64,000 nt of DNA from Streptosporangium sp. NBC_01756 (GTDB taxonomy: Bacteria; Actinomycetota; Actinomycetes; Streptosporangiales; Streptosporangiaceae): NCBI RefSeq assembly GCF_035917975.1, contig NZ_CP109130.1, positions 8,122,001 to 8,186,000 of the forward strand, given 5' to 3'. The notes under the pieces are model-generated. The model was not told the DNA's origin, made no database searches, and worked only from the letters and a program-made list of their open reading frames with translations. Positions 51,294 to 60,429 of the stretch are shown piece by piece. Each line of letters opens with the position of its first letter. The stretch's first letter is position 1. Made by a program: the position numbers and the translations under genes.

Positions 51294-53131
51294 CGGAGCG
51301 CCCTCTCGCTGTCCAGGTCGCTGTCCAGATCGTCCGGGTCGGTCTCCAGGTCCGCCGACAGCAGCGCCCGATATTCCGGCACCTCGGCCAGCAGTTCCTG
51401 GTGGCGGCCGACGTGGGCGATCGTGCCGTCCAGCAGCAGGGCCACCTTGTCGGCGAGCAGTACGGTGGAGGCCCGGTGCGCGACGACGATCCCGGTGGCG
51501 TCCCGCAGGACATGCCGCAGCGCCTCCTCCACCAGAGCCTCGGTCTCCACGTCCAGGGCCGACAGGGTGTCGTCCAGCACAAGGACCCTGGGCCGGCTCA
51601 GGACCGCACGGGCCAGGGCCAGACGCTGGCGCTGGCCACCGGACAGGGACATGCCCTGCTCGCCGATCCTGGTGTCCAGCCCCCACGGCAACTGGCGGAC
51701 GAACCCGGCCTGGGCGATCCGCAGGGCCTCCTCGATCTCCTCCTCGGTGGCGTCGTGCCGGCCGAGCGTGAGGTTCTCCCTGACGCTCATGGAGAAGAGG
51801 GTCGGCTCCTCGAAGGCCGTGGCCACCATCGAGCGCAGCGCGGGCAGTGAAAGATCCCGCACGTCGTGCCCGTCGATCGTGACCCGGCCCGCGCTGACGT
51901 CGTACAGCCGGGGGACGAGGGCGGTCAGCGTGGTCTTGCCCGAACCCGTCGCGCCCACGATCGCGACCGTCTCTCCCGGCCGCACATCCAGCCAGACGTC
52001 CCGGAGCACGGGCTCGGCGGCGCCGGGAAAGCGGAACTCCACCCCTTCGAAGCGGAGATGCCCGCGAGGGTTTTCGATCACGTCGACGCCGCCGGTGATC
52101 TCCGGCTCGGTGTCGAGCACCTCCATGACCCGGTCCGCAGAGGTCATCGCCTCCTGGGCCATCACCAGGATGAAGCCGAGGGCCGAGACGGGCCACACCA
52201 GCTGCAGCATCAGCGTGGTGAAGGCCACCAGCGTGCCCAGCGTCAGGGAACCCGAGCCGACCGCGAGCGCGCCGAGCAGCAGCACGATGGCGAGCGTGAG
52301 GTTGGGGATCACCTCCAGGAAGGTGAAGAACCGGGCCGACAGCCGTACCTTCTCCATCGAGGTCCGGTAGACCTTGCGCGCTCCGTCGTCGAAGGTGCCG
52401 AAGACGTGACCGCTGCGGCCGAAGGCCTTGATCGTACGGATGCCGACCGCCGACTCCTCGATCACGGTGGCGAGGTCGCCCTGCTCGTCCTGGACCTGGC
52501 GGGAGACGACGATGTAGCCCCGCTCGAAGCGCAGCGAGGTGACCACGACCGGTAGCGCCGAGGCGGCGACCAGCAGGCCGAGCGGCCAGTACATGTTCAG
52601 CAGCAGGCCCGTCACCGTCACGATCTGGATGGTGATCAGGACGAGGAAGAGCATGCCGAAGCCGAGGAAGCGCCGGATCACCGACAGGTCGGTCGTCGCG
52701 CGGGAGAGCAGCTGGCCGGACTGCCAGGCGCCGTGGAAGCCCATCGGCAGCCGTTGCAGGTGCTGGTAGAGGTCGTCGCGGATCTTGGTCTCCAGGCCGA
52801 GCACTCCCTCGGCCAGGAACCATCTGCGCAGGAAGACGAAGAACGCCTCCAGCACGCCCAGTGCCAAAGCGAGGAGCGCGAGGGGGAGAAGGGCTCGGGT
52901 GTCGCCGCGGGCGACGGGGCCGTCGATGATCTCCTTGCCGATCAACGGGACGACGATCCCGATCACGACCCCGCCCAGGGCGGGTATCCAGATGAGAGTC
53001 AGACGGGTGGCGTAGGGGCGGAGGTAGGGCTTCATCCGCCACAGCGAGTTCGTCTTCAAACTGCGGGAACGGCGGGCCGGGGGCTGGTGGGCTTCGGTAT
53101 CTCGCTCGGGAGCGTTGGTATCAGGGGGCAT
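51290..53131 (-). CDS. ABC exporter half-transporter with degenerate ATPase site
   Basis: The partner half, about 613 residues, with six membrane helices and an ATPase: Walker A GATGSGKT, signature LSGGQRQ, but Walker B reads LVLDDTLSALD, aspartate replacing the catalytic glutamate, and the switch is VVAHRAST. This is the degenerate site of a TM287/288- or BmrCD-like heterodimer. I prefer the ATG at 53131; a GTG at 53146 lies inside the AAGGAG that serves as ribosome site. Confidence 0.9.
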   Translation of the reverse strand: MPPDTNAPERDTEAHQPPARRSRSLKTNSLWRMKPYLRPYATRLTLIWIPALGGVVIGIVVPLIGKEIIDGPVARGDTRALLPLALLALALGVLEAFFVFLRRWFLAEGVLGLETKIRDDLYQHLQRLPMGFHGAWQSGQLLSRATTDLSVIRRFLGFGMLFLVLITIQIVTVTGLLLNMYWPLGLLVAASALPVVVTSLRFERGYIVVSRQVQDEQGDLATVIEESAVGIRTIKAFGRSGHVFGTFDDGARKVYRTSMEKVRLSARFFTFLEVIPNLTLAIVLLLGALAVGSGSLTLGTLVAFTTLMLQLVWPVSALGFILVMAQEAMTSADRVMEVLDTEPEITGGVDVIENPRGHLRFEGVEFRFPGAAEPVLRDVWLDVRPGETVAIVGATGSGKTTLTALVPRLYDVSAGRVTIDGHDVRDLSLPALRSMVATAFEEPTLFSMSVRENLTLGRHDATEEEIEEALRIAQAGFVRQLPWGLDTRIGEQGMSLSGGQRQRLALARAVLSRPRVLVLDDTLSALDVETEALVEEALRHVLRDATGIVVAHRASTVLLADKVALLLDGTIAHVGRHQELLAEVPEYRALLSADLETDPDDLDSDLDSERALR

Positions 53132-53580
53132 CAGCAGGCAGCACACTCCTTACGGGTTTCGCTTGGATTGACCGTCGGTCCGGGCCGAGGGCCCGTTAAG
53201 GCTAAGGCGCCCGTCAACCGGTTTTCCGCGCCGGGGTCCTCGGCGCCGTCCTGCCGGACCGGTGCCACCCGCCCGCCCGTTCGACGCGGGTGCCCCCCAG
53301 AGTCTCCGCGCCCCGGCAGGAGTCGGCAACTGGCCGCGCGGTGGTCGTCTTGTAACTCTGCGTTCCCACCGGTCGGCGGCCGGGGTGCGGTCGGCGGGCC
53401 TCCCCGGGCACGATGGCGCTACGGGCGGGGGGCGCGGAGCGCCGCGCTCCCGGCAGGGGATGATCGAGGCAGGGGAACCACCTGCCGGAACGGGCGGTTC
53501 GCGGGTGATCGACCGGGTGACGGCCGTCGGCATCCACCCCTCCCCGAAGTCCGGGGTGTCCACGCTGGGGGTAATCGTTG
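53132..53580. other. divergent intergenic region without a gene
   Basis: About 450 bases between the exporter operon and kdpD. No gene or clear operator seen, and no trace of kdpFABC, which often adjoins kdpDE. Confidence 0.5.
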
Positions 53581-56145
53581 ATGAACGGGCCACGCGGGCG
53601 GTTGCGGGTCTATCTGGGTGCGGCTCCGGGGGTCGGCAAGACCTTCGCGATGCTCGGTGAGGGGCATCGGAGGCTGGCGCGGGGCACCGATGTGGTGGTG
53701 GGGCTGGTCGAGGCCCATGGCCGTCCCCGGACCGCCGAGCTGATCGAGGGTATGGAGGTCGTCCCTCGCCGGACCCTGGTCCACCGGGGGACGAGCTTCA
53801 CCGAACTGGACGTGGACGCGGTCATCGCGCGGGCGCCGCGGGTGGCGTTGATCGACGAGCTGGCGCACACCAATGTGCCGGGGTCGCGCAATGCCAAGCG
53901 CTGGCAGGACGTCGAGGAGATCTTGGCTGCCGGGATCGATGTGGTCTCCACGGTCAACATCCAGCATCTGGAGTCGTTGAACGACGTGGTCGAGCAGATC
54001 ACCGGGGTGGTGCAGCGGGAGCGGGTGCCCGATGAGGTGGTGCGGCGGGCCGATCAGGTCGAGTTGGTGGACATGTCGCCGGAGACGTTGCGGCGCAGGA
54101 TGGCGCACGGCAACGTGTACGCGCCGGAGAAGGTCGACGCGGCGCTGTCGAACTACTTCCGGGTGGGCAACCTGACCGCGCTGCGGGAGCTGGCACTGCT
54201 CTGGGTCGCCGGGAAGGTCGACGACCAGCTCGACCGTTACCGCGCCGAGCACGGCATCGCGGGGACCTGGGAGGCGCGTGAGCGGGTCGTGGTCGCGCTG
54301 ACCGGCGGCCCGGAGGGGGAGACCCTGGTGCGGCGGGCGGCGCGGATCGCGGACCGTTCCACGGGGGCGGATCTGCTGGCGGTGCACGTCACCCGGGCCG
54401 ATGGGCTGGCCGGGGCCGATCCGGTGGGGCTGGCGCGTCAGCGGGCGCTGGTGGAGGGGGTGGGCGGGACCTATCACCAGGTCGTCGGCGACGACATCCC
54501 GCGGGCGCTGCTGGACTTCGCGCGGGGGGTCAATGCCACCCAGTTGGTGCTGGGTGCTTCCCGGCGCGGCCGGTTCGCGCAGGTCTTCTCCCGGGGTGTC
54601 GGGGTGACGGCGACCGCGCTGTCCGGGTCCATCGACGTCCACATGGTCACCCACGCCCAGGCCGGCAGGAGAGCCCGGCGGGTCGGATCGCGGGCCGCGC
54701 TCACCCGTGCGCGCCGGCTCGCGGGATGGGCCATGGCGCTGCTCGGCCTCCCCGCGCTCATCGCCGTGCTGCTCCCCTTCAGAGAGGCGCTGACGCTGCC
54801 CAGCGTGATCCTGCTGTTCCTGCTCATGGTCGTCGGTGTGGCGCTGGTGGGTGGCATGTGGCCGGCGGTCACCGCGGCGGTGGCCGGGTTCCTCCTGCTC
54901 AACTACTACTTCACGCCGCCGGTCGGCCTGTTCACCGTCTCCGCTCCGCCCAACGTGCTCGCGCTGGTCGTCTTCGTCCTGGTGGCGGTCATGGTGAGTG
55001 CGGTCGTGGACGTGGCGGCGCGCCGGACGAGGGAGGCGGCGCGGGCGGGCGCGGACGCCGAGGTGCTGTCCACGCTGGCCGGGCACGTGCTGCGCGGCGA
55101 GGCGGCGCTGCCGTCCCTGCTGGCCCGGCTGCGCGAGACCTTCGCGCTAACCTCGGTCACCCTGCTGGAGCGGACCGGTCCGCCGGGCCCGGACGATCAG
55201 TGCGACCCGGAGGCGTGGCGGATCGTCGCGACCGCCGGGGCCGCCCCGTGTACCTGCCCGGGCACGGCCGACACCGACGTGGTCATCGACGAGACCCTGG
55301 TGCTGGCCGTGCGGGGCAGGCTGCTGGAGGCCTCCGACCGCCGGGTGCTGGAGGCGTTCGCCGCCGAGGCGGCCGTGGCGCTGCGCCAGGGCCGGCTGGA
55401 GGAGGAAGCCGGGCGGGCCAGGCCGCTGGCCGAGGCCGACAAGATGCGGACCGCGCTGCTGGCCGCGGTCAGCCACGACCTGCGCACCCCGCTCGCCGCG
55501 GCCAAGGCGGCCGTCGACAGCCTGCGCGCCACCGACATCCGGTGGAGCGGCGAAGACCGCGAGGAGTTGCTCGCCACGGCCGACGAGTCCCTGGTCAAGC
55601 TGGACCGGCTGGTGGCCAACCTGCTCGACATGAGCCGCCTGCAGGCCGGGGTGCTCGGGCTCACCCTCCAGCCGCTCGCGCTGGAGGAGATCATCCCACG
55701 CGCGATCGACGACCTCGGGCACCTGTCCGAAAGGATCGACGGCCACGTCTCCATCGACCTGCCCGACATCGTCGCCGATCCGGCGCTGACCGAGCGGATC
55801 CTGGTCAACCTCATGTCCAACGCGATCCGCTACAGCCCGGCCGACCGGAAGGTCATCATCACCGCGAGCCGGTACGGCGAGCACGTCGAGATCCGCGTCG
55901 CCGACCACGGTCCGGGCATCCCGCCCGAGGCCTACGACCGGGTGTTCATGCCGTTCCAGCGGCTCGGCGACCGTGACAACCACACCGGGGTCGGCCTCGG
56001 CCTCGCGCTCTCCCGGGGGCTCGCGGAGGCCATGGGCGGCACCCTGCTACCGGAAGAGACACCAGGGGGAGGTCTCACCATGATCCTGAAACTGCCCGTA
56101 TCCGCAGGGACGCACGCCGTACCCGCCCCTGTGGAGAGCGCGTGA
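53581..56145 (+). CDS. kdpD: KdpD osmosensitive potassium sensor histidine kinase
   Basis: An 854-residue sensor kinase. The N-terminal KdpD domain has the Walker-type GAAPGVGKT (13-21) and ALIDELAHTNVPGSRNAKRW. A universal-stress-protein-like domain (240-365) follows, then four closely spaced membrane helices near 380-485, a GAF-like linker, HisKA with AAVSHDLRTPLAAAKAA, and HATPase with ILVNLMSNAIRYSP, DHGPGIPPE and GLGLALSRGL. It senses potassium limitation and turgor and phosphorylates KdpE. The overlap with kdpE (GTGA) shows coupling. Its usual target operon is absent from the window. Confidence 0.94.
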   Translation: MNGPRGRLRVYLGAAPGVGKTFAMLGEGHRRLARGTDVVVGLVEAHGRPRTAELIEGMEVVPRRTLVHRGTSFTELDVDAVIARAPRVALIDELAHTNVPGSRNAKRWQDVEEILAAGIDVVSTVNIQHLESLNDVVEQITGVVQRERVPDEVVRRADQVELVDMSPETLRRRMAHGNVYAPEKVDAALSNYFRVGNLTALRELALLWVAGKVDDQLDRYRAEHGIAGTWEARERVVVALTGGPEGETLVRRAARIADRSTGADLLAVHVTRADGLAGADPVGLARQRALVEGVGGTYHQVVGDDIPRALLDFARGVNATQLVLGASRRGRFAQVFSRGVGVTATALSGSIDVHMVTHAQAGRRARRVGSRAALTRARRLAGWAMALLGLPALIAVLLPFREALTLPSVILLFLLMVVGVALVGGMWPAVTAAVAGFLLLNYYFTPPVGLFTVSAPPNVLALVVFVLVAVMVSAVVDVAARRTREAARAGADAEVLSTLAGHVLRGEAALPSLLARLRETFALTSVTLLERTGPPGPDDQCDPEAWRIVATAGAAPCTCPGTADTDVVIDETLVLAVRGRLLEASDRRVLEAFAAEAAVALRQGRLEEEAGRARPLAEADKMRTALLAAVSHDLRTPLAAAKAAVDSLRATDIRWSGEDREELLATADESLVKLDRLVANLLDMSRLQAGVLGLTLQPLALEEIIPRAIDDLGHLSERIDGHVSIDLPDIVADPALTERILVNLMSNAIRYSPADRKVIITASRYGEHVEIRVADHGPGIPPEAYDRVFMPFQRLGDRDNHTGVGLGLALSRGLAEAMGGTLLPEETPGGGLTMILKLPVSAGTHAVPAPVESA

Positions 56146-56810
56146 CCCGCATCCTCGTCGTCGACGACGAGCCCCAGATCCTGCGGGCGCTGCGGATCAA
56201 CCTCCTCGCCCGGCACTACGAGGTCGCGGTGGCCGAGGACGGCGCCGCGGCGCTGCGGAAGGCCGCGGACTGGCACCCCGACCTGGTCGTCCTCGACCTC
56301 GGCCTGCCCGACATCGACGGAATCGATGTCATTCACGGGCTGCGCGGCTGGAGCGCAGTGCCGATCATCGTGCTCTCCGGGCGGGAGGGGAACCGGGACA
56401 AGGTGCAGGCCCTGGACGCGGGTGCCGACGACTACGTCACCAAGCCGTTCGAGATCGACGAACTGCTGGCCCGCGTCAGGGCCGTGACCCGCCGTACCGC
56501 CGTCCCGGACTCCGAGCCCGCGCGGTTCCGGATCGGCGACCACACGGTCGACCTGGCGGGCAAGACGGTCTCCGGGGGCGTACGGCTGACCCCCACCGAG
56601 TGGCGCATGATCGAACTCCTGCTGCGCAACCCCGGCAAGCTGGTCAGCCAGCGGCAGATGCTCGCCGAGGTGTGGAGCAGCGGGCACACCAGGGAGACCA
56701 ACTACCTGCGGCAGTACATGGCCCAGCTCCGCCGCAAGCTGGAACCCGACCCGGCCCGCCCGGCCCACCTGCTGACCGAGCCGGGCATGGGCTACCGCTT
56801 CCAGCCCTGA
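56142..56810 (+). CDS. kdpE: KdpE response regulator
   Basis: A 222-residue OmpR-type regulator. The receiver domain has VVDDEP, phospho-acceptor Asp in VVLDLGLPDIDGID, switch residues in IIVLSGRE and Lys in YVTKPFEIDELLAR. The winged-helix domain ends TNYLRQYMAQLRRKLEPD and GMGYRF, the KdpE-style C-terminus. GTG start overlaps the kdpD stop by four bases. It would activate kdpFABC, which must be elsewhere, or other targets. Confidence 0.94.
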   Translation: MTRILVVDDEPQILRALRINLLARHYEVAVAEDGAAALRKAADWHPDLVVLDLGLPDIDGIDVIHGLRGWSAVPIIVLSGREGNRDKVQALDAGADDYVTKPFEIDELLARVRAVTRRTAVPDSEPARFRIGDHTVDLAGKTVSGGVRLTPTEWRMIELLLRNPGKLVSQRQMLAEVWSSGHTRETNYLRQYMAQLRRKLEPDPARPAHLLTEPGMGYRFQP

Positions 56811-56870
56811 CCCCCCGGGTGGCCGGGTTACGGGTGGACTCCGCCGCCGCCCAGGGCCCGGCGGCCTCGT

Positions 56871-57710
56871 TCAGGTTGCGGCGTGCGGCGCCGGCAGGAT
56901 CTCGCGAAGCCGGCCGGGCGGAGTGGCACGGGGCCGCCATTCACGGGGATAGCCCAGGGAGACCTCCTCGAACCGCACGCCGTCGTGCCACGTGGTGCGG
57001 GGGATGTGCAGATGGCCGTAGACGACGGTGTGCGCGTTGAAGCGCACGTGCCAGTCGGCGGTCTGCTCGGTGCCGCACCAGATCGTGAACTCCTGGTGAT
57101 GCATGATCAGGGTCGGCTCGCGGACCAGCGGATAGTGGTTGACGAGCACGGTGGGCAGGTCCGGGGGACAGGCCGCCAGCCGACGTTCGGTCTCGGCCAC
57201 CCTGGCCGAGCACCAGGCGGGACGGGAGGGATAGGGGTCGGGGTGGAGGAACATCTCGTCGGTGCACACCACGCCCTTGTCGTAGGCGAGGGCGAGCGCC
57301 TCCTCCGCCGTCGCGACGCCGGGCATCCGGAAGGTGTAGTCGTACAGTACGAACAGCGGGGCGACGGTGACCGGGCCGCCCGGTCCGTCCCAGACCGGGT
57401 ACGGGTCCTCGGGGGTCACCACGCCGAGGTCGCCGCAGAGCTTCACCAGGTGCCGGTAACGTTCCTCCCCGCGGAACTGGACCGGGTCGCCGGGGTGGGT
57501 CCACAGTTCGTGGTTGCCCGGCACCCACACCACCTTGGCGAAGCGCTCGCTGAGCAGACGGAGCGCCCACTCCACGTCGGCGACCTTCTCGGAGACGTCC
57601 CCCGCGACCAGCAGCCAGTCGGTGCCGGAGGCGGGCCGTAGCTCTTCGACGATCCGCCGGTTCTCCTGATAGCCGATGTGCAGATCACTGATGGCCAGCA
57701 GCGATGTCAT
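56871..57710 (-). CDS. calcineurin-like metallophosphoesterase
   Basis: A 279-residue metallophosphoesterase with the complete dimetal motif series: ISDLHIGY, AGDVSEK, WVPGNHELW, VNHYPL and YGHLHIP. Cytoplasmic, no signal peptide. Its substrate is unknown. It converges on kdpE and is otherwise alone. The interval between it and the next LacI gene (57711-57872) shows nothing notable. Confidence 0.88.
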   Translation of the reverse strand: MTSLLAISDLHIGYQENRRIVEELRPASGTDWLLVAGDVSEKVADVEWALRLLSERFAKVVWVPGNHELWTHPGDPVQFRGEERYRHLVKLCGDLGVVTPEDPYPVWDGPGGPVTVAPLFVLYDYTFRMPGVATAEEALALAYDKGVVCTDEMFLHPDPYPSRPAWCSARVAETERRLAACPPDLPTVLVNHYPLVREPTLIMHHQEFTIWCGTEQTADWHVRFNAHTVVYGHLHIPRTTWHDGVRFEEVSLGYPREWRPRATPPGRLREILPAPHAAT

Positions 57711-57872
57711 GCGCGTGCCGCCCTCGGCCGTTCGAAGGCCGCTCCTGCCGTCAAGGTCCTTCTCCTTCGGTCAAACCAGGGGAACGTCACCGCGCCGCCC
57801 GGTTGCCGGGGGCGGGGCCAGTTTCTTGCTATGAGGCACGTTTGTCCATGATCTGATGGATCATGGTGACGT

Positions 57873-59051
57873 TCAAGCCACAGGAAAGTCGTCTCCGGCG
57901 GGGGGTCGGCCGTCCGCGTCGTCTCCGGTGGCGGACCGGCCGTCCGCGTCGTGCCCGGTGGCGGGCCGGTCGCCTGCGTCGTGCCCGGCGTCGCGGCGAG
58001 GGCTCCGCCGGGTGGAGTCGCGCGAGATCACCTTCCAGTCGACCGGATCGTCGTCGACCTCCTCGCCGAGGGCCAGCCGGGCGCACCGGGCCCCCTGGTC
58101 GCGCAGCGACTGCGCGACGGTCGTCAGCCCGGCGGCGCCCGCCGCGTCGGTGTCGTCCCAGCCGGTGACGGTGAGGTCGCCGGGTACGGCCAGGCCCATG
58201 CGGTCGGCCGCCCGGATCAGTCCCAGTGCGAGCTCGTCGCTCATCGCCGCCACGGCGTCCGGGACGTCCGGTCCGGTGAGCAGCTCGGCGGCGAGCCGTT
58301 CGGCCTCCTGGGCGCTGTTCCGCGAGCACACGGCCACCCGCACCTGCGGCCACCGGCCGCCACCCGCCACCCACGCGTCGCGGAAACCGCGCAGGCGCTG
58401 GCGGGTCACCCGGAAGGACGCCCCGGCCGGGTCCAGCGCGCGGTGCACGCCGGTGGCGCGTGCGCGGTCGAGGGGGAAGCTGAGCACCATGGGCTGCCGG
58501 GCCCCGGTGAAGGCGGCCGTCCCCACCGCGCGGGCCGCCGCGCGGTCGTCGACCGCCACGAACGACAGGTCGTCACGGTGCGGGCCACCGTGCACGACGG
58601 CGGGGAGGCCGGTGGCGGCGACCGCGTCCACCACCGGGTCGTCGTCGGAGGTCGTCCACACCACGAAGCCGTCCACGACCGCCTCGGCCACCCGGTCGGC
58701 GTCCCCCGGGGCACCGGTGACGGGCACGATCGTGAGCCCCAGCCCGTGACCGGCGCAGACCTCGGCGATCCCGGCCAGGAAGCGGGCGGCCTGCGGATCT
58801 TCGAAGGCATAGGTCAGGTGCTCGCCGAGGATCACCCCCAGACTGCCCGCGCGGCCACGCCGGAGCGAGCGCGCACCCGGATGGGGGCCGGGATATCCCA
58901 GCCGTTCGGCGGCCTCGCGGACCCTGGCCCGTGTCTGCTCCGAGACCCGGTCAGGCTGGGCGTAGGTGTAGGAGACGGTCATCACCGACACCTCTGCCGC
59001 CTGTGCCACCTCCGCCATCGTCGGCCGTCGGCGCGATGCAGCTCTTGTCAT
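57873..59051 (-). CDS. LacI-family regulator with repetitive C-terminal tail
   Basis: A 392-residue LacI/GalR protein. The helix-turn-helix is TMAEVAQAAEVSVMTVSYTYAQPDRVS with GYPGPHPGARSLRRG as hinge, then a sugar-binding-type effector domain. After the conserved end (DPVDWKVISRDSTRR) comes an unusual 45-residue tail of near-repeats: DAGDRPATGHDADGRSATGD and on. The tail is encoded by tandem units of about 30 bases (57908-57985). It is divergent from an MFS gene over an inverted-repeat operator, so it probably represses that transporter and itself. I keep the first ATG; one 11 codons later is possible. Confidence 0.87.
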   Translation of the reverse strand: MTRAASRRRPTMAEVAQAAEVSVMTVSYTYAQPDRVSEQTRARVREAAERLGYPGPHPGARSLRRGRAGSLGVILGEHLTYAFEDPQAARFLAGIAEVCAGHGLGLTIVPVTGAPGDADRVAEAVVDGFVVWTTSDDDPVVDAVAATGLPAVVHGGPHRDDLSFVAVDDRAAARAVGTAAFTGARQPMVLSFPLDRARATGVHRALDPAGASFRVTRQRLRGFRDAWVAGGGRWPQVRVAVCSRNSAQEAERLAAELLTGPDVPDAVAAMSDELALGLIRAADRMGLAVPGDLTVTGWDDTDAAGAAGLTTVAQSLRDQGARCARLALGEEVDDDPVDWKVISRDSTRRSPRRDAGHDAGDRPATGHDADGRSATGDDADGRPPAGDDFPVA

Positions 59052-59062
59052 CCCTCACCATA

Positions 59063-59084
59063 ACGTGTGTATCGTTACACACGT
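59063..59084. promoter_or_regulatory. operator between the LacI and MFS genes
   Basis: ACGTGTGTA, four bases (TCGT), TACACACGT: a perfect nine-base inverted repeat lying 12 bases from the LacI start and running into the likely MFS start codon. Confidence 0.8.
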
Positions 59085-60429
59085 GGCTCTCCAATCGGTT
59101 GGAATAAGGTCAAGGACGGCATACTGCGGCTTCGCCGTCTTCGGGGCTTTCTGGGGTGTGTGGGGGGCCTCGGTCCCGGCGATCCGTGACCAGGCCGGCC
59201 TCACGGATGGGGAACTGGGCACCGCGCTGCTGTTCGTCGGGGCCGGGGCGCTGCCCGCGATGCTGGCCACCGGGCGGGCGCTCGACCGGTGGGGGCACCG
59301 CCTGACCGGGGTCCTGCTCGTCCTGCTCGGCGTCGTCGGGACCACGGTGGCCGTCACGGCGGCGGATCTGCTGAGCCTGTCCGCCGGGCTGGCACTGCTC
59401 GGCGCGGCGTCGGGGGCCGCGGACGTGGCCGTCAACGCGGCCGCCGGTTCGGCGGAGAGCGCCGCCGGCCGGCCGGTCATCACCAGGGCACACGGCGTCT
59501 TCTCCTCCTCGGTGGTCGTGGCCAGTCTCGTCACCGGCCTGCTCGGCGGCATATCGGCGCCCGTGGCACTGCCGTTCGCGCTGGTCGCCGCCGGTGCCGT
59601 GGGAGCGGGCCTGCTCATCGCCGCCGACGCCCGCGGTCACGCGGCGCTCACCGGCCACCATGGGCCGCCGGAGCCCGACGCCCGCGGCCGGTCGGTGCTG
59701 CGGGCCTATCTGCCGCTGCTGCTGGTCGCCGGGGCGCTGGGCGCGCTCGCCTTCGCCGTGGAGAACGCCCACCAGAGCTGGAGCGCGGTCTATCTGGCCG
59801 ACATGCTGCGCGCCGACCCGGTGCTCGCCGCCATGGGGCCCGCGGTCTTCGCCGCCGTCGTCGCCCTCACCCGGTTCACCGCGGGGTCCCTGCGATCCGT
59901 CCACGCCATGACCGTCCTGATCGCCGGCGCGGTCGCGGCGGCCGCCGGGACCGTCGTGCTGGCTCTCGCCGGGTCCGTCCTTCCGGCGCTGCTCGGGCTG
60001 GCCCTGGCCGCCGTCGGCACCGCGGTGCTGTTCCCGACCCTGCTCAGTGTGGTCTCCGCCGACATCCGCGACTCCGCCCGCGGCACCGCCACCTCGATCA
60101 TGTCCACCGTGGCCTATCTGGGTTTTCTGGCCGGGCCGGTGTACGTGGGCTACTGGGCGCAGGCGGCCGGCCTGCCGGCCGCCATGCTGGCGGTGGCCGT
60201 GCTCGCCGGCGTGCTGGCCCTGCTGACCTGGCCGGTGCTCCGCACTGTCGCTCCCAGCCGGTCCACCGGACCGTCCCCGGGGCGGCCGGCAGGCTCAGCG
60301 GAGGTCGCGGGCGGCGGCCACCGCGGCCTGGCCGAGGCTGATGCCCCCGTCGTTGGGCGGGACGCGCCGGTGGGTCAGCACCCGGAAACCGTCGCGCCGG
60401 AGCGCTCGGACGAGCCTGTCCAGCAGTAG
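59083..60429 (+). CDS. MFS transporter
   Basis: A protein of about 448 residues with twelve predicted helices of the major facilitator superfamily (FucP/YbjJ-like: AYCGFAVFGAFWGVWGASVPAI, GAASGAADVAVNAAAG, RAHGVFSSSVVVASLVTGLLGG). It is probably an efflux or sugar-type transporter. I take the GTG at 59083; a GTG at 59065 is possible, but no ribosome site precedes either and the operator covers both, so a leaderless transcript is likely. The polar C-terminal 50 residues overlap the end of hypF on the opposite strand by 135 bases. Confidence 0.83.
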   Translation: MALQSVGIRSRTAYCGFAVFGAFWGVWGASVPAIRDQAGLTDGELGTALLFVGAGALPAMLATGRALDRWGHRLTGVLLVLLGVVGTTVAVTAADLLSLSAGLALLGAASGAADVAVNAAAGSAESAAGRPVITRAHGVFSSSVVVASLVTGLLGGISAPVALPFALVAAGAVGAGLLIAADARGHAALTGHHGPPEPDARGRSVLRAYLPLLLVAGALGALAFAVENAHQSWSAVYLADMLRADPVLAAMGPAVFAAVVALTRFTAGSLRSVHAMTVLIAGAVAAAAGTVVLALAGSVLPALLGLALAAVGTAVLFPTLLSVVSADIRDSARGTATSIMSTVAYLGFLAGPVYVGYWAQAAGLPAAMLAVAVLAGVLALLTWPVLRTVAPSRSTGPSPGRPAGSAEVAGGGHRGLAEADAPVVGRDAPVGQHPETVAPERSDEPVQQ

